The position numbers and the translations under genes are program-made. Positions 45,673 through 55,231 of a DNA stretch of 64,000 nucleotides are shown piece after piece; the stretch's first letter is position 1; the number at the start of each line of letters is the position of its first letter. The stretch is taken from assembly GCA_029061225.1 (NCBI GenBank), contig JAIDSM010000141.1, positions 1 to 64,000 on the forward strand, read 5' to 3'. This DNA comes from Muribaculaceae bacterium (GTDB lineage: Bacteria; Bacteroidota; Bacteroidia; Bacteroidales; Muribaculaceae). Below the pieces are notes generated by a model. It was not told the DNA's origin. It did no database searches and saw only the letters and a program-made list of their open reading frames with translations.

Positions 45673-47853
45673 TTAATTTCCCATATCAGAAAGGAACTTG
45701 ATTCTCACAAGTCTTATCTCTTCCTCCGTGTAATCCTCGCCGAGGTCCTGTATGGCTTCCTCCAGATTGTCTTCCTCCGTCTCTTGGAAATAATCGATGA
45801 TGTCTTCCTCCACTCCCTCTTCGAGCACGTCATGAAGGAAATAGTCGATGTTTATCTTTATTCCCGCCTCTACGATCGCTTCAAGTTCGGTGAGCAGCTC
45901 ATCGAAGTCAAGGCCCTTCCCTTCTGCAAGTTCGTCGAGGGCTATCTTCCGGTCTATACCCGTGATCAGATATACTTTAAGTTTGGACTTATTGGGCATC
46001 ATGCGCACCTTGAAGTCTTCGGGGCGCACTATGTCGTTGTCTTCCACATACTGCCTGATCGCCTTCAGGAATTCGTCGCCGAATCTCTTCGCCTTTCCTG
46101 TTCCGACTCCGGGAATGAACGAAAGTTCCTCCATCGTGATGGGATATGTCGTCGCCATGGCCTCGAGCGATGGCTCCTGGAAGATGACGTAGGGTGGCAC
46201 ATCGTTTTTCCTGGCTATCTTCTTCCGGAGGTCGAGCAGGATTTTATAAAGCATCTCGTCAGCCGCGCCGGATCCCGAAAGCTGGGCAGGTTCGGGTTCC
46301 TGATCTGAGAATTCCGAATCCTCCACTATCTTGAACTGTGGCGAGGGGTGCTTCAGGTATTTCTTACCCTTGGCAGTCACTTTCAGTATGCCGTAGTTCT
46401 CGAGATCTCTCTTGATGTAGCCGGCTATGTCGGCCTGTCTTATCACAGCGGCGAGTACACGCTCGTCGGTGTTGGGCATGCAGCCGAACATCTCGATTTC
46501 ATCATGTCCGTTTTCGCGGATTTCATCCGTGGCGCGTCCGATCATGACGCAAGTGATGTATTCCGCCTTGTATTTTTCCTTAAGTGCGAGGGCCGTTTCC
46601 ATGACGGCGCAAAGTTCTTCTGTAGCTTCCACTAATGTTTTTGGGTGTTTGCAATTGTCGCAGTTGCCGCAATTGTCATTTTCATAGTTCTCGCCGAAGT
46701 AATGCAGGAGTATGCGTCGGCGGCAGACCGACGACTCGGCGTAGGCTGCCGTCTCTGCGAGAAGCTGCCTGCCGATCTCCTGTTCGGCCGGGGTTTTGGA
46801 GAGCATAAGTTTGTCGAGTTTCTGAAGGTCTTTCCGGGAATAGAAGGCTATGCAGTGCCCTTCGCCGCCGTCGCGTCCCGCCCTACCGGTCTCCTGATAG
46901 TAGCCTTCCAGGCTCTTGGGGATGTCGTAGTGGATCACGTATCTGACGTCGGGCTTGTCGATACCCATTCCGAAAGCGATTGTAGCCACGATGACGTCTA
47001 CCTTCTCATGCAGGAATGCATCCTGGTTCTCGCTTCTGACGGCCGCCTCCATGCCCGCATGGTAGGGAAGCGCCCGTATATTATTGACCTTCAGAAGCTC
47101 CGCCATCTCTTCCACTTTCTTTCTGCTCAGGCAGTAGATTATGCCGCTTTTTCCTTTCTGCTGCTTGACGTAGCGGATGATGTTGGCGTCGATTTCTTTA
47201 GTCTTAGGTCTTACTTCATAATAAAGATTTTCTCTGTTGAAACTTGATTTGAATACTTTTGCCTCAAGCATCCCGAGGTTTTTCTGGATGTCGTGCTGCA
47301 CCTTGGGTGTGGCGGTGGCCGTGAGCGCGATCACCGGCCGGTTGCCTACCCGCGAGATGATGGGGCGTATCTTCCGGTATTCAGGCCGGAAGTCATGACC
47401 CCACTCCGAGATGCAGTGGGCCTCGTCTACTGCGAAGAAAGAGATCTTCACTCCTTTCAGAAACTCCACGTTCTCTTCCTTCGTCAGAGACTCCGGAGCC
47501 ACATACAGAAGTTTCGTCCTCCCCTCTGCCACGTCTTTCTTCACGCTTTCGATCGCCGCTCGGGAAAGCGTGGAGTTTAGGAAGTGGGCCACGCCGTCGT
47601 TTTCTGCGAAATTACGGATGGCGTCCACCTGATTCTTCATCAGCGCGATGAGGGGAGAGATGACGATGGCCGTTCCGTCCGACATCAGCGCCGGAAGCTG
47701 ATAGCACAGCGATTTGCCGCCTCCGGTAGGCATGAGCACGAAGACATCCTCGCCGCTGAGTAGCGACTGGATGATCTCTTGCTGCTGCCCTTTGAAGGTG
47801 CTGAATCCAAAATGTAACTTCAGGGCTTTCCTGAGGATGTCGGAGTCTGTCAT
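45673..47853 (-). CDS. recQ: ATP-dependent DNA helicase RecQ
   Basis: A 726-residue RecQ helicase, which unwinds recombination and repair intermediates 3'-5'. Motif I MPTGGGKSLCYQLPAL, motif II VDEAHCISEWGHDFRPEY, zinc-binding CGNCDNC, a winged-helix RQC domain, an HRDC domain (SFIPGVGTGKAKRF) and a C-terminal helix-turn-helix plus acidic extension. The ATG at 47853 gives the usual MTDSDILRKALKLHFGF; an upstream GTG at 47886 would add 11 non-conserved residues. Confidence 0.96.
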   Translation of the reverse strand: MTDSDILRKALKLHFGFSTFKGQQQEIIQSLLSGEDVFVLMPTGGGKSLCYQLPALMSDGTAIVISPLIALMKNQVDAIRNFAENDGVAHFLNSTLSRAAIESVKKDVAEGRTKLLYVAPESLTKEENVEFLKGVKISFFAVDEAHCISEWGHDFRPEYRKIRPIISRVGNRPVIALTATATPKVQHDIQKNLGMLEAKVFKSSFNRENLYYEVRPKTKEIDANIIRYVKQQKGKSGIIYCLSRKKVEEMAELLKVNNIRALPYHAGMEAAVRSENQDAFLHEKVDVIVATIAFGMGIDKPDVRYVIHYDIPKSLEGYYQETGRAGRDGGEGHCIAFYSRKDLQKLDKLMLSKTPAEQEIGRQLLAETAAYAESSVCRRRILLHYFGENYENDNCGNCDNCKHPKTLVEATEELCAVMETALALKEKYKAEYITCVMIGRATDEIRENGHDEIEMFGCMPNTDERVLAAVIRQADIAGYIKRDLENYGILKVTAKGKKYLKHPSPQFKIVEDSEFSDQEPEPAQLSGSGAADEMLYKILLDLRKKIARKNDVPPYVIFQEPSLEAMATTYPITMEELSFIPGVGTGKAKRFGDEFLKAIRQYVEDNDIVRPEDFKVRMMPNKSKLKVYLITGIDRKIALDELAEGKGLDFDELLTELEAIVEAGIKINIDYFLHDVLEEGVEEDIIDYFQETEEDNLEEAIQDLGEDYTEEEIRLVRIKFLSDMGN

Positions 47854-47901
47854 TGTCGTCAAGGATTGAGGAGCGGCCGAGGCCACATTGTGTTACATAC
47901 A

Positions 47902-47932
47902 CAAAATTACAGATTTTTTCTGAAACTGCAAA
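47902..47932 (-). promoter_or_regulatory. recQ promoter
   Basis: Minus-strand TAATTTTG (47909-47902) and TTTG (47932-47929), 19 bp apart. Confidence 0.65.
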
Positions 47933-48004
47933 TATTTTCCTCAAAAAATCCTATGATTTTTATTTTCCTCCCTCAATGACATCCTTTCATGACATCACAA
48001 AGCA

Positions 48005-48340
48005 CCATTACTGCGTAGCCAATACTGCGCGAAGCGCCAATACTGCGTAGCCAATACTGCGCGAAGCGCCAATACTGCGTAGCCAATACTGCGTAGCCAA
48101 TACTGCGCGAAGCGCCGATACTGCGTAGCCAATACTGCGTAGCCAATACTGCGCGAAGCGCCAATACTGCGTAGCCAATACTGCGTAGCCAATACTGCGT
48201 AGCCAATACTGCGTAGCCAATACTGCGCGAAGCGCCAATACTGCGAAGCCAATACTGCGCGAAGCGCCAATACTGCGTAGCCGATACTGCGCGAAGCGCC
48301 AATACTGCGAAGCCAATACTGCGCGAAGCGCCAATACTTA
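48005..48340. repeat. Tandem array of interleaved 14-bp and 18-bp units
   Basis: About 21 head-to-tail units in 336 bases. Short units are CCAATACTGCGTAG (14 bp; two have GAAG, one CCGATA, one CCATTA). Long units are CCAATACTGCGCGAAGCG (18 bp), containing a small CGC-GAA-GCG hairpin. The order from the left is S L S L S S L S S L S S S S L S L S L S L, then a partial unit. It lies between the EamA gene's stop and the recQ promoter region. All three minus frames stay open, but this is a by-product of the repeat. Confidence 0.9.
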
Positions 48341-48345
48341 CATAC

Positions 48346-49281
48346 TCAACTCTGTCTTCCCCTCGGAAACATCTTCCTCATCCTCAATATCGCCTTATCG
48401 ACAGGACCGGCGCAGATCACCACAGTAGCAGCCACAACTATCAGTATTCCCCCTAAAATATCCCGGGCCGTTATCGCCTGTCCAAGCACCACCACGCTCA
48501 GCACTACCGCGGAGACAGGTTCGAGCGCACCGAGGATCGCTGTCGGAGTCGATCCTATGAGCTGGATGGCCCGCGTGGTGCACGCAAGCGAGATAGCAGT
48601 CGGTATTACTGCAAGTGCAAGCAGGTTGAGCCATCCCCACTCCTCTGCGGGAAGGGTAAGCGGCGACCCGCACCCTATCATCGCCACATATACAAGGCTT
48701 CCCCATGCAAGCACGTAGAAGAGAAGCTTTGTGGTAGGTATACCGCGTACGCTCTTCGACACGTTGACCATAACGATATAGATGGCATAGGTAAGGGCCG
48801 ACACCATGACAAGAACACAACCGAAGGCACTGAGCGTCTCCTCACCCTGCGGCTTCATTAGAAGCAGCAGTCCCGCTCCCATCACCACAAGACAGATCAC
48901 CGTCGATATGCTGAACTTCTCATGGAAGAACATTATCATCATCACCGCCACCATGACGGGATAGACGAACAGCAATGTCGAGGCCACCCCCGAATTCATA
49001 TAGTTGTAGCTTTCGAAGAGCGTCAGCGACGACACCGCCATAAGAATACCCAGCACCATCGTAGGCACCAATTCCTCTTTTTTGAGGGAAAGCGACTTTC
49101 CGCGTATGGCCATGATGACGGCAAGCAGAGGCAGCCCCATGAGATAGCGGAAAAGAAGCACCGACACCGGATTCATGCCCTGCCCGTAGAGGGGCACGGC
49201 GAAAGCCGGATTCGTCCCATATGCAGCCGCTGCTATCGCCGCCAGCGCATACCCCTTCACTTTATCTAATGCATAATTCAT
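48346..49281 (-). CDS. EamA/DMT-family transporter
   Basis: A 311-residue inner-membrane protein with about ten hydrophobic segments arranged as two EamA repeats (KGYALAAIAAAAYGTNPAFA at the start; TPTAILGALEPVSAVVLSVV in the second). DMT transporters export metabolites or amino acids; the substrate is unknown. The ATG at 49281 is used. It lies in an AATTATGAATTATGCATTA stretch resembling the dispersed AT-rich words, so the true start could differ slightly. Confidence 0.88.
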   Translation of the reverse strand: MNYALDKVKGYALAAIAAAAYGTNPAFAVPLYGQGMNPVSVLLFRYLMGLPLLAVIMAIRGKSLSLKKEELVPTMVLGILMAVSSLTLFESYNYMNSGVASTLLFVYPVMVAVMMIMFFHEKFSISTVICLVVMGAGLLLLMKPQGEETLSAFGCVLVMVSALTYAIYIVMVNVSKSVRGIPTTKLLFYVLAWGSLVYVAMIGCGSPLTLPAEEWGWLNLLALAVIPTAISLACTTRAIQLIGSTPTAILGALEPVSAVVLSVVVLGQAITARDILGGILIVVAATVVICAGPVDKAILRMRKMFPRGRQS

Positions 49282-49342
49282 AATTCTAAATTTATAATTT
49301 ACTTCTCTGCCGAACAATCAGATGATTGAATTCTCCTTGTAG

Positions 49343-49363
49343 GGACGCACGGCTCGTGCGTCC
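49343..49363. repeat. Dispersed hairpin element, copy 1
   Basis: Arms GGACGCACG and CGTGCGTCC around GCT, preceded by TGTAG. Two further copies lie at 51110 and 57524. Confidence 0.75.
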
Positions 49364-49389
49364 ACTCGTCGTAGTGGCATAATATGCAT

Positions 49390-51090
49390 TCACACAAGAA
49401 GTGCTACCGCGATTCCTCCGAAAATGAGCAGGAAGTTGCTGACGGCGTAAGTCACCGTATATCCCATAGCCGGGAGCGTACTGTCGAGATTGTCCTGGAT
49501 TGCGCCGAGAGCCGCTACAGCGTTCCGTCCCCCTGCCACGCATCCCAGCGTCACGGCTATCGGGAATCGGAAAATGTAGTGGCCGATGAAAATTGATATG
49601 ATAAGCGGAAGCGCGGTACAGGCAAGCCCTACAAAGAAGAGGCCGATGCCCGCCTCCTTCAATCCTGATATGAAGGTAGGGCCGGCCGCCAGACCTACGA
49701 TTGCGATGAAAAGGCATAGACCGACATTGTCGAGCACCCATACCACTGAGGAAGGTATTCGCCCCAGCGTAGGCTTGCGGTTGCGGAGCCATCCGAAGAA
49801 GAGGCCTGATAGAAGGGCGCCGCCGCTTGTGGTCAGTGAAATGGGCACTCCTTTGAAATGCAGGCAGAGCGCACCGATGAAGCATCCAATGGCGACTCCG
49901 AAACTCAGGAATGCCACGTCGGTAGTCTCCGTCTTACGGTCAGGATAACCTATTTCTCCGATAGCCTGCTCTACGTCTTTCTGCAGACCTACAAGTGTAA
50001 GCACGTCGCCCGCCTCAAGCTCGGTGCGTCGATGCAGCGGAATCCTTACGTCGTCGCGCACAAGACTCTTTACCATGACTCCGCTCATGAAGTCGGAGTT
50101 GCGTAGATCCCCTAAGGTCATTCCTGCGGCGCCGTTCTTCGACACTGTGACCGGAAGGTTCTCGGCTTCGAAGTTGAGCAGTTCGTGATCTACGACTTCC
50201 TGCCCTATGATGCCGGCTTCGTTCACGACGGTCTCACGGCGACCTCCGATGACTATGGTGTCTCCTCGCCTCACTTTCATTTCAGGTTCTACCTCCACCA
50301 CATCTCCGCCGACACGCAGACGCTCCACGAAAAGACGGTGTCCCAGTCCGGCGAGTGCCTCCTCTATCTCGGATACTGTGCGCGGCCTCTTGAAGAAACT
50401 CGACTCTGCCTTGTATGCTCGGAATGATACGGGCCGGTTAGCGACCATCAGACCCGGTTGCGCCGAGAATTCACCCTCCTCCATTTCAGCCTCAATCTCC
50501 GCTATCTGTTGCTTGGCCTTGTCAAGACCTCCGCAAAGCTTCGGACCGAGGTTCGCCACTATCCAGGCCGCTCCGATTGTACCGAAAATATAGGTGACTG
50601 CATAGGCCGATGGAATCATTCCTATGAGGGTTTTCTTGACCTCCGGATCGATCTTCATGGAGCTAATGATGTCGGAGCCAACACCGATCGAGGCGGAAAT
50701 AGTCTGCGACCCGGCGAATAGACCGATTGCTGTTCCGGTGTTATAGCCCATCAGTCTTGCAGCGACTATGCACACCACGATGCATATCACGCACTCCACC
50801 ACCGCGAAAAGCATCTGCTTTACTCCGTCTCCCTTCAGCCCGCGGAAAAACTGCGGACCTACCCTATACCCTATCGCGAAGAGGAACAGCAGAAAACTTA
50901 CGGTCTTCAGCGGCTCGGCTATAGGGATGTCGAGCTGTCCGATAAGCACTCCGACGAGAAGCGTAGCGGTCACCGGCCCCAGCGAAAAACTTTTTATCTT
51001 CAGTCCACCCAGCCAGAAACCGATTCCTAAGGTTAAGAAGAGAGGTATGGTCGGATTCTCCCTAAGGAGATCAATAATGTATTCTATCAT
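49390..51090 (-). CDS. AspT/YidE-type putative transporter with two RCK_C domains
   Basis: A 566-residue inner-membrane protein. Two membrane halves (each about five segments, e.g. PLFLTLGIGFWLGGLK and GCFIGALCLHFKGV) flank two cytosolic TrkA-C domains (~200-375) with GDTIVIGGRRE and GDVLTLVGLQKD. This is the aspartate:alanine antiporter family layout. Substrate in this organism is unknown. Dispersed hairpin copies lie on both sides of the gene. Confidence 0.9.
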   Translation of the reverse strand: MIEYIIDLLRENPTIPLFLTLGIGFWLGGLKIKSFSLGPVTATLLVGVLIGQLDIPIAEPLKTVSFLLFLFAIGYRVGPQFFRGLKGDGVKQMLFAVVECVICIVVCIVAARLMGYNTGTAIGLFAGSQTISASIGVGSDIISSMKIDPEVKKTLIGMIPSAYAVTYIFGTIGAAWIVANLGPKLCGGLDKAKQQIAEIEAEMEEGEFSAQPGLMVANRPVSFRAYKAESSFFKRPRTVSEIEEALAGLGHRLFVERLRVGGDVVEVEPEMKVRRGDTIVIGGRRETVVNEAGIIGQEVVDHELLNFEAENLPVTVSKNGAAGMTLGDLRNSDFMSGVMVKSLVRDDVRIPLHRRTELEAGDVLTLVGLQKDVEQAIGEIGYPDRKTETTDVAFLSFGVAIGCFIGALCLHFKGVPISLTTSGGALLSGLFFGWLRNRKPTLGRIPSSVVWVLDNVGLCLFIAIVGLAAGPTFISGLKEAGIGLFFVGLACTALPLIISIFIGHYIFRFPIAVTLGCVAGGRNAVAALGAIQDNLDSTLPAMGYTVTYAVSNFLLIFGGIAVALLV

Positions 51091-51109
51091 AGTATTAAGT
51101 CATAAGTAG

Positions 51110-51130
51110 GGACGCACGGCTCGTGCGTCC
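51110..51130. repeat. Dispersed hairpin element, copy 2
   Basis: Identical in arms and loop to copy 1 (GGACGCACG / GCT / CGTGCGTCC), preceded by AAGTAG, 20 bases upstream of the AspT-type gene's start. A CATTTAT heptamer run follows at 51160-51190. Confidence 0.75.
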
Positions 51131-51176
51131 GCGCGCGTATATCATTGCTCTTTAGTAATTAATCATTTATCATTTA

Positions 51177-52388
51177 TCATTCATCATTATCTAAGTGGAG
51201 TGCTTCCCTGAATCTCCTGACCGTCTCGACATCTCCGGAATATTTGCCGTGGTCCTCGCTCAGCTTGCATGTTTCGCAGAAGAAAGGCCAGGACTCAGTG
51301 ATCTTCACGGCGAGAAGCTTAATGACTATATTCATGGGCTTGATGCCCGGGAAGTCGTTGGTGAAGTGGGTGCCGATACCGAAAGATGGAATGCATTTCC
51401 CTTCGGCGTAATGCTGAAGTTCAATCGCCTCATCTGTGTTAAGGCCGTTGCTGAAGACCACCTGCTTGGTGGCCGGATCAATGTTGAGCGAACGGTATTT
51501 CTCCACAATGAGGTCAAGTTGCTCATGATTATCACCGCTGTCGACTCGCAGGCCCTTGAACATGTTGGCGTAGTCTTCCGAGAAATTGAGGCTGAATATG
51601 CGCCAACCGTAAGTGTCGTATAGGAAAGTCCCGAGGGCTCCCCTGTAAGTGTTCGACCATACCTTCATGGCGAGATGGTTGGCCATCTGCGGACCATACA
51701 TTCCGGCGATGGCACTGATCAGCTCATGCGCCATCGTGCCTATCGGCATAAGGTCGTACTTCATGGCGAGGTAGACGTTGCTCGTACCCGCGAATCGCCC
51801 GGGTCCGTTGGATGCATTGCAGCAGACATTCATCGCGCGCACTACAGTCTCCTGAGCCTCAAACGAGGCGCGGCGACGCGTTCCGAAATCACTGAACGAG
51901 CATCCTGCGGCTATCAGCCTCTCCCCTTTCGCATAAGTCTTATCATAGTAGGCGTTATAGTCAAGGGCATCGGACTGGCCTGTCATTTCATAATAAAGTT
52001 CGGAGATTATGGCGAGTACCTTGACCTCGAGAAGTATGGTGTCGCTCCAGTTGCCTTCGAAGTCGATGCTGAGGTGTCCTTCCGCATCCTGCTCCACACG
52101 CACCCAGCGGCTGTCGTAGCGGAATCCCTTTAGGAATGTATAGAACCAATCGGGTATATAATAGCATCTGCGACGCATGAACGCTACCTCCTCATCGGTG
52201 ATCACAAGGTTTTCAAGAAGCTTTATCTGGTGGCGTACTTCATCTGCGAATCCTTCAGGATATATGGTGTTGTTGCGGTCGATGAAGCGGTAGCGCACCT
52301 GAGTGCGAGGATAGTTGTCTATCACCGCGCAGCACATAGTGAACTTATATAGGTCATCGTCCGTGAAATGATTTATGATCTGGCGCAT
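51177..52388 (-). CDS. pncB: Nicotinate phosphoribosyltransferase
   Basis: A 403-residue enzyme that converts nicotinate and PRPP to nicotinate mononucleotide for NAD salvage. Signatures: FSDFGTRRRASFEAQE, GTSNVYLAMKYDLMPIGTMA (around the active site), VDSGDNHEQ and FGIGTHFTND. Length is standard. No promoter of the usual type is obvious upstream. Confidence 0.95.
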   Translation of the reverse strand: MRQIINHFTDDDLYKFTMCCAVIDNYPRTQVRYRFIDRNNTIYPEGFADEVRHQIKLLENLVITDEEVAFMRRRCYYIPDWFYTFLKGFRYDSRWVRVEQDAEGHLSIDFEGNWSDTILLEVKVLAIISELYYEMTGQSDALDYNAYYDKTYAKGERLIAAGCSFSDFGTRRRASFEAQETVVRAMNVCCNASNGPGRFAGTSNVYLAMKYDLMPIGTMAHELISAIAGMYGPQMANHLAMKVWSNTYRGALGTFLYDTYGWRIFSLNFSEDYANMFKGLRVDSGDNHEQLDLIVEKYRSLNIDPATKQVVFSNGLNTDEAIELQHYAEGKCIPSFGIGTHFTNDFPGIKPMNIVIKLLAVKITESWPFFCETCKLSEDHGKYSGDVETVRRFREALHLDNDE

Positions 52389-52432
52389 GTCGATATAGTT
52401 TTAACATATAAACTCCTAATGTCACGAAAAGT

Positions 52433-53557
52433 TCAGTTACGCCCGTCAAGCTTGATGCTGACCTTTCCGGCGGGATCGTGTTTGTCAGCCCATATGTCGT
52501 AGACATCATAGAGGTAAGAGGGATGGTTGTTATACCAGCTGTAGCCCGTACGTCTCTCCTGTCCTATCTCTTCAAGGCTCTTACGAGGTATTCCGTCACG
52601 GTCGCATACATATATCTCGCAGTTTTCGAGATCATAGAATCGGCCCCATATCGGACCGGCTTCTGGGTCCGCCACGAGACGGGTGTTCGCTTCCGGAGTC
52701 TTCGGGGCGCCGGTATGTTCGACTCGATAGCCCATTAGTTTATTGGCGTCAAACCATTTCATTGCTCCATGTACGGCGGCCTTCACTCGGTCATCAGGAT
52801 CCGGAAGTTCCATCAGGAGACTTACAATCTGTGCGCTCTCCTGCGAGCAGAAGGAAGGGAGCTCGTAGGAGCGTGCCTTGGCCGGAGCATACGTATCGCG
52901 GTCATGCTGCTGACACCATACTGTCGGCTCTCCGTTGACGCGGATCTGCGTAGCCAGTATACAGTCGATTCCTTTGTCGAAAGCCGTCTGACTCCGCTTC
53001 AGAATTGAATCGTCGACAAGTCCTCCGTCAAACGGGTAGACCTGCCCGGCGACATCGCGAAGCATAGTCATGGTATTCACCATTGCGCCGTCATTGTAGG
53101 TGATATGAATCTGGTAACCTTGAGGATTGGGCCAGAACTGAGGCCAGCCGCCATTGTCATACTGTCCGGAAAGCAGATAATCCACTCCGGCATTGAAGGA
53201 ATCGCGGTATCTGCTGTCATGTGTGGCCTGATACATATAGGCCACAAACTTCATCTGAGTGGTAGTAGCAAGATTGTCGGTTGTAGAATCATCCACCCTG
53301 CTGCGCTGTGACCGCACTTCCTCTAACTCCTCTGCGGTATGCGGACGGCACATATCGAGATTCTTCGGCCAGCCGCCCGTGATGCGCTGATAGGCCAGCA
53401 CCTGCTCACCTATACGTGCAGCCTCGGGCGTAGTAAAGAACTCCATATCCGTACGCCGCAGCTCCTCCATATGCTTAGCCGCGAAAGTCATCCCGGTCAT
53501 AACCGCAAATATCACAGTGACAACCACTCTATATAATCTTTTCACATTAAAAATCAT
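52433..53557 (-). CDS. Pectate lyase, polysaccharide lyase family 10
   Basis: A 374-residue secreted enzyme with a signal peptide (LYRVVVTVIFAVMTGMTFA). PL10 features include YQRITGGWPKNLDM, RVDDSTTDNLATTTQMKF (catalytic region), YDNGGWPQFWPNPQGY and the C-terminal WYNNHPSYLYDVYDIWADKH. It cleaves polygalacturonate by beta-elimination. No susC/susD pair or other pectin genes are adjacent. A long untranslated leader (about 110 bases) separates promoter and start. Confidence 0.92.
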   Translation of the reverse strand: MIFNVKRLYRVVVTVIFAVMTGMTFAAKHMEELRRTDMEFFTTPEAARIGEQVLAYQRITGGWPKNLDMCRPHTAEELEEVRSQRSRVDDSTTDNLATTTQMKFVAYMYQATHDSRYRDSFNAGVDYLLSGQYDNGGWPQFWPNPQGYQIHITYNDGAMVNTMTMLRDVAGQVYPFDGGLVDDSILKRSQTAFDKGIDCILATQIRVNGEPTVWCQQHDRDTYAPAKARSYELPSFCSQESAQIVSLLMELPDPDDRVKAAVHGAMKWFDANKLMGYRVEHTGAPKTPEANTRLVADPEAGPIWGRFYDLENCEIYVCDRDGIPRKSLEEIGQERRTGYSWYNNHPSYLYDVYDIWADKHDPAGKVSIKLDGRN

Positions 53558-53671
53558 TAAATTTTCGAATTATTTCATGGAATACGCGGTAGACTTCCAC
53601 TTCTCTTTTAGAAAAAGCACAGGTCTTATTTTCTATAGAGCAAGAATGCTCCTCAAGCACTATTCGATCTA

Positions 53672-53703
53672 CAAAGTTAAATAAAAAATTTACACCTGCC
53701 AAA
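53672..53703 (-). promoter_or_regulatory. Promoter of the pectate lyase gene
   Basis: Minus-strand TAACTTTG (53679-53672) with TTTG (53703-53700) 20 bp upstream. The intervening 53558-53671 leader is AT-rich with no clear fold. From 53704 to 53872 I see nothing but AT-rich DNA. Confidence 0.7.
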
Positions 53704-53872
53704 AATACCGATGCTTTATTCATCTGTTTTTTATTCATCATCATCATCAAACAAGGTTGTTTCATTTAGCCGCAGTCTTCATGAGATAAGATTGTAAATC
53801 TCCGCATAAGAAGCTTACGCAATAAGGATTATTTTTTTGTCAATGAAATATTGAATTCTCATATTTTTTTTA

Positions 53873-53880
53873 TAAATTTG
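53873..53880 (+). promoter_or_regulatory. Promoter -7 box of the ATPase/nuclease-like pair
   Basis: TAAATTTG with TTG at 53851-53853, 19 bp upstream. An in-frame ATG at 53882 would precede the transcription start, so the gene must begin at 53903. Confidence 0.6.
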
Positions 53881-53902
53881 TATGCTCAAACACCTGTTAT
53901 AT

Positions 53903-55231
53903 ATGAGACTGAAATTAAACAATATTCTGAAAATTAAGAATGCTGATATCGAATTCGGCGGACTTACTGTGCTTACCGGTGAAAACAATACTGGAAAGAG
54001 TACTGTTGGGAAGGTACTTTTTACCCTTCTGAAGGCCGTTAACAACGTACGACATTTAGATAGAATAAAATCAGTCTCGCTTATAAGGAAGGAATTGCTT
54101 GCTGTGGAAAGGATGTTTAGCAATAATCCTCAGATATCTTTGCTGCTGAAAGACATCCAGGATTTAAGTGTCGGTCTTACGGACGGAAGTATACCGATAG
54201 AAAGCTTCCTGAATGACATCGAGAATGCCGTTGATACAGAAGAAACGCCTATCCGTAAGTTGACCATGCTTCGTAACAGTCTGACAAGAATAAAAAAATA
54301 TACAGACATACTGGATAATCCGGAAAACGCGGTAAGAAGCGAATTTGAATCAATATCCAAAAGTGAGTTTATGGAACCGATAAATTCATACGGAACAAAT
54401 CACTCCGTCATACATTTTCAGGATGACACCACTGATTCAGACGGCAGTGATATATTGATTAATATCAGGGATGGGAAAGTAGCAGGAATTCAGTCGGTCG
54501 GAAATACATCAATTGAAGACATCACTTACATAGAATCTCCGGTATTTCTCCAGATTCTTAATATTCTAAGAATTACCAGTCCTATAGTTACTGACTCTCT
54601 GCGAGGCATTGAGAACTCACTGGGCAAGGAGAACATACCCTTTCATCTTGCCGATATGGCTGAAAAAATATTAAGTCCGTCAGAATACACCGGACTATTT
54701 GCCGATATTTTAGAAGAAGACCTTAGGCAATTGCTTGAGAGGATAAACGAAATTATCGGAGGAGAATTTGTAATGGATGGAAAGACAAAGCAGCTTTCAT
54801 TCCATCTGCAGGGCCATAGTGTTCCGCCTGTAAGCGTAGCATCAGGCATTAAATCTTTCGGAATGCTGCAACGATTGATACAGACCGCTAACCTGTCGGC
54901 ATATAAAATGCTCGTATGGGACGAGCCGGAGATTCATCTGCACCCTGAATGGCAAATATCTTTATGCGAAATGATTGTGGAATTGGTTGCCAATGGGATT
55001 CCTGTAATTGTAAGCTCCCATAGCCCATATTTTGTTCAGGGGCTACGTTATTTTGCAGCTGCCAAAGGGCTGGAAAAAGATGTAAGATATTATATGGCAG
55101 AAGCATCATCCGAATCAGGAATGGCGACTGTCAAGGAAGTCACGGAAGACTTGAATAGCGTTTTTACGTTATTGGCTGCACCCTTGCGAAAAATTATGAA
55201 TGTGGATGAAGTTAGAAACACTCAGAAATGA
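53903..55231 (+). CDS. AAA ATPase of the OLD/AAA_15 (ABC-like) type
   Basis: A 442-residue SMC/ABC-like ATPase. P-loop LTGENNTGKSTVGK near residue 30, a long helical insertion, then VASGIKSFGMLQ (signature-like), Walker B VWDEPEIHLHPEW and the H-loop VIVSSHSPYF. ATPases of this type power defence systems such as PARIS, Septu and retron effectors. Its partner gene overlaps by ATGA. Base composition is AT-richer than the pectate lyase and transporter genes around it, suggesting acquisition. Confidence 0.82.
   Translation: MRLKLNNILKIKNADIEFGGLTVLTGENNTGKSTVGKVLFTLLKAVNNVRHLDRIKSVSLIRKELLAVERMFSNNPQISLLLKDIQDLSVGLTDGSIPIESFLNDIENAVDTEETPIRKLTMLRNSLTRIKKYTDILDNPENAVRSEFESISKSEFMEPINSYGTNHSVIHFQDDTTDSDGSDILINIRDGKVAGIQSVGNTSIEDITYIESPVFLQILNILRITSPIVTDSLRGIENSLGKENIPFHLADMAEKILSPSEYTGLFADILEEDLRQLLERINEIIGGEFVMDGKTKQLSFHLQGHSVPPVSVASGIKSFGMLQRLIQTANLSAYKMLVWDEPEIHLHPEWQISLCEMIVELVANGIPVIVSSHSPYFVQGLRYFAAAKGLEKDVRYYMAEASSESGMATVKEVTEDLNSVFTLLAAPLRKIMNVDEVRNTQK

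Noticed and set aside
48008-48334. Long minus-strand open frames made of repeated LRAVLATQYWRFAQYW-like peptides
   Set aside because: All three minus frames are open across the same 14/18-bp array. They encode only the repeat, with no flanking coding signal.
48005-48340. CRISPR array
   Set aside because: Units are adjacent with no unique spacers, and no cas gene is present in the window.
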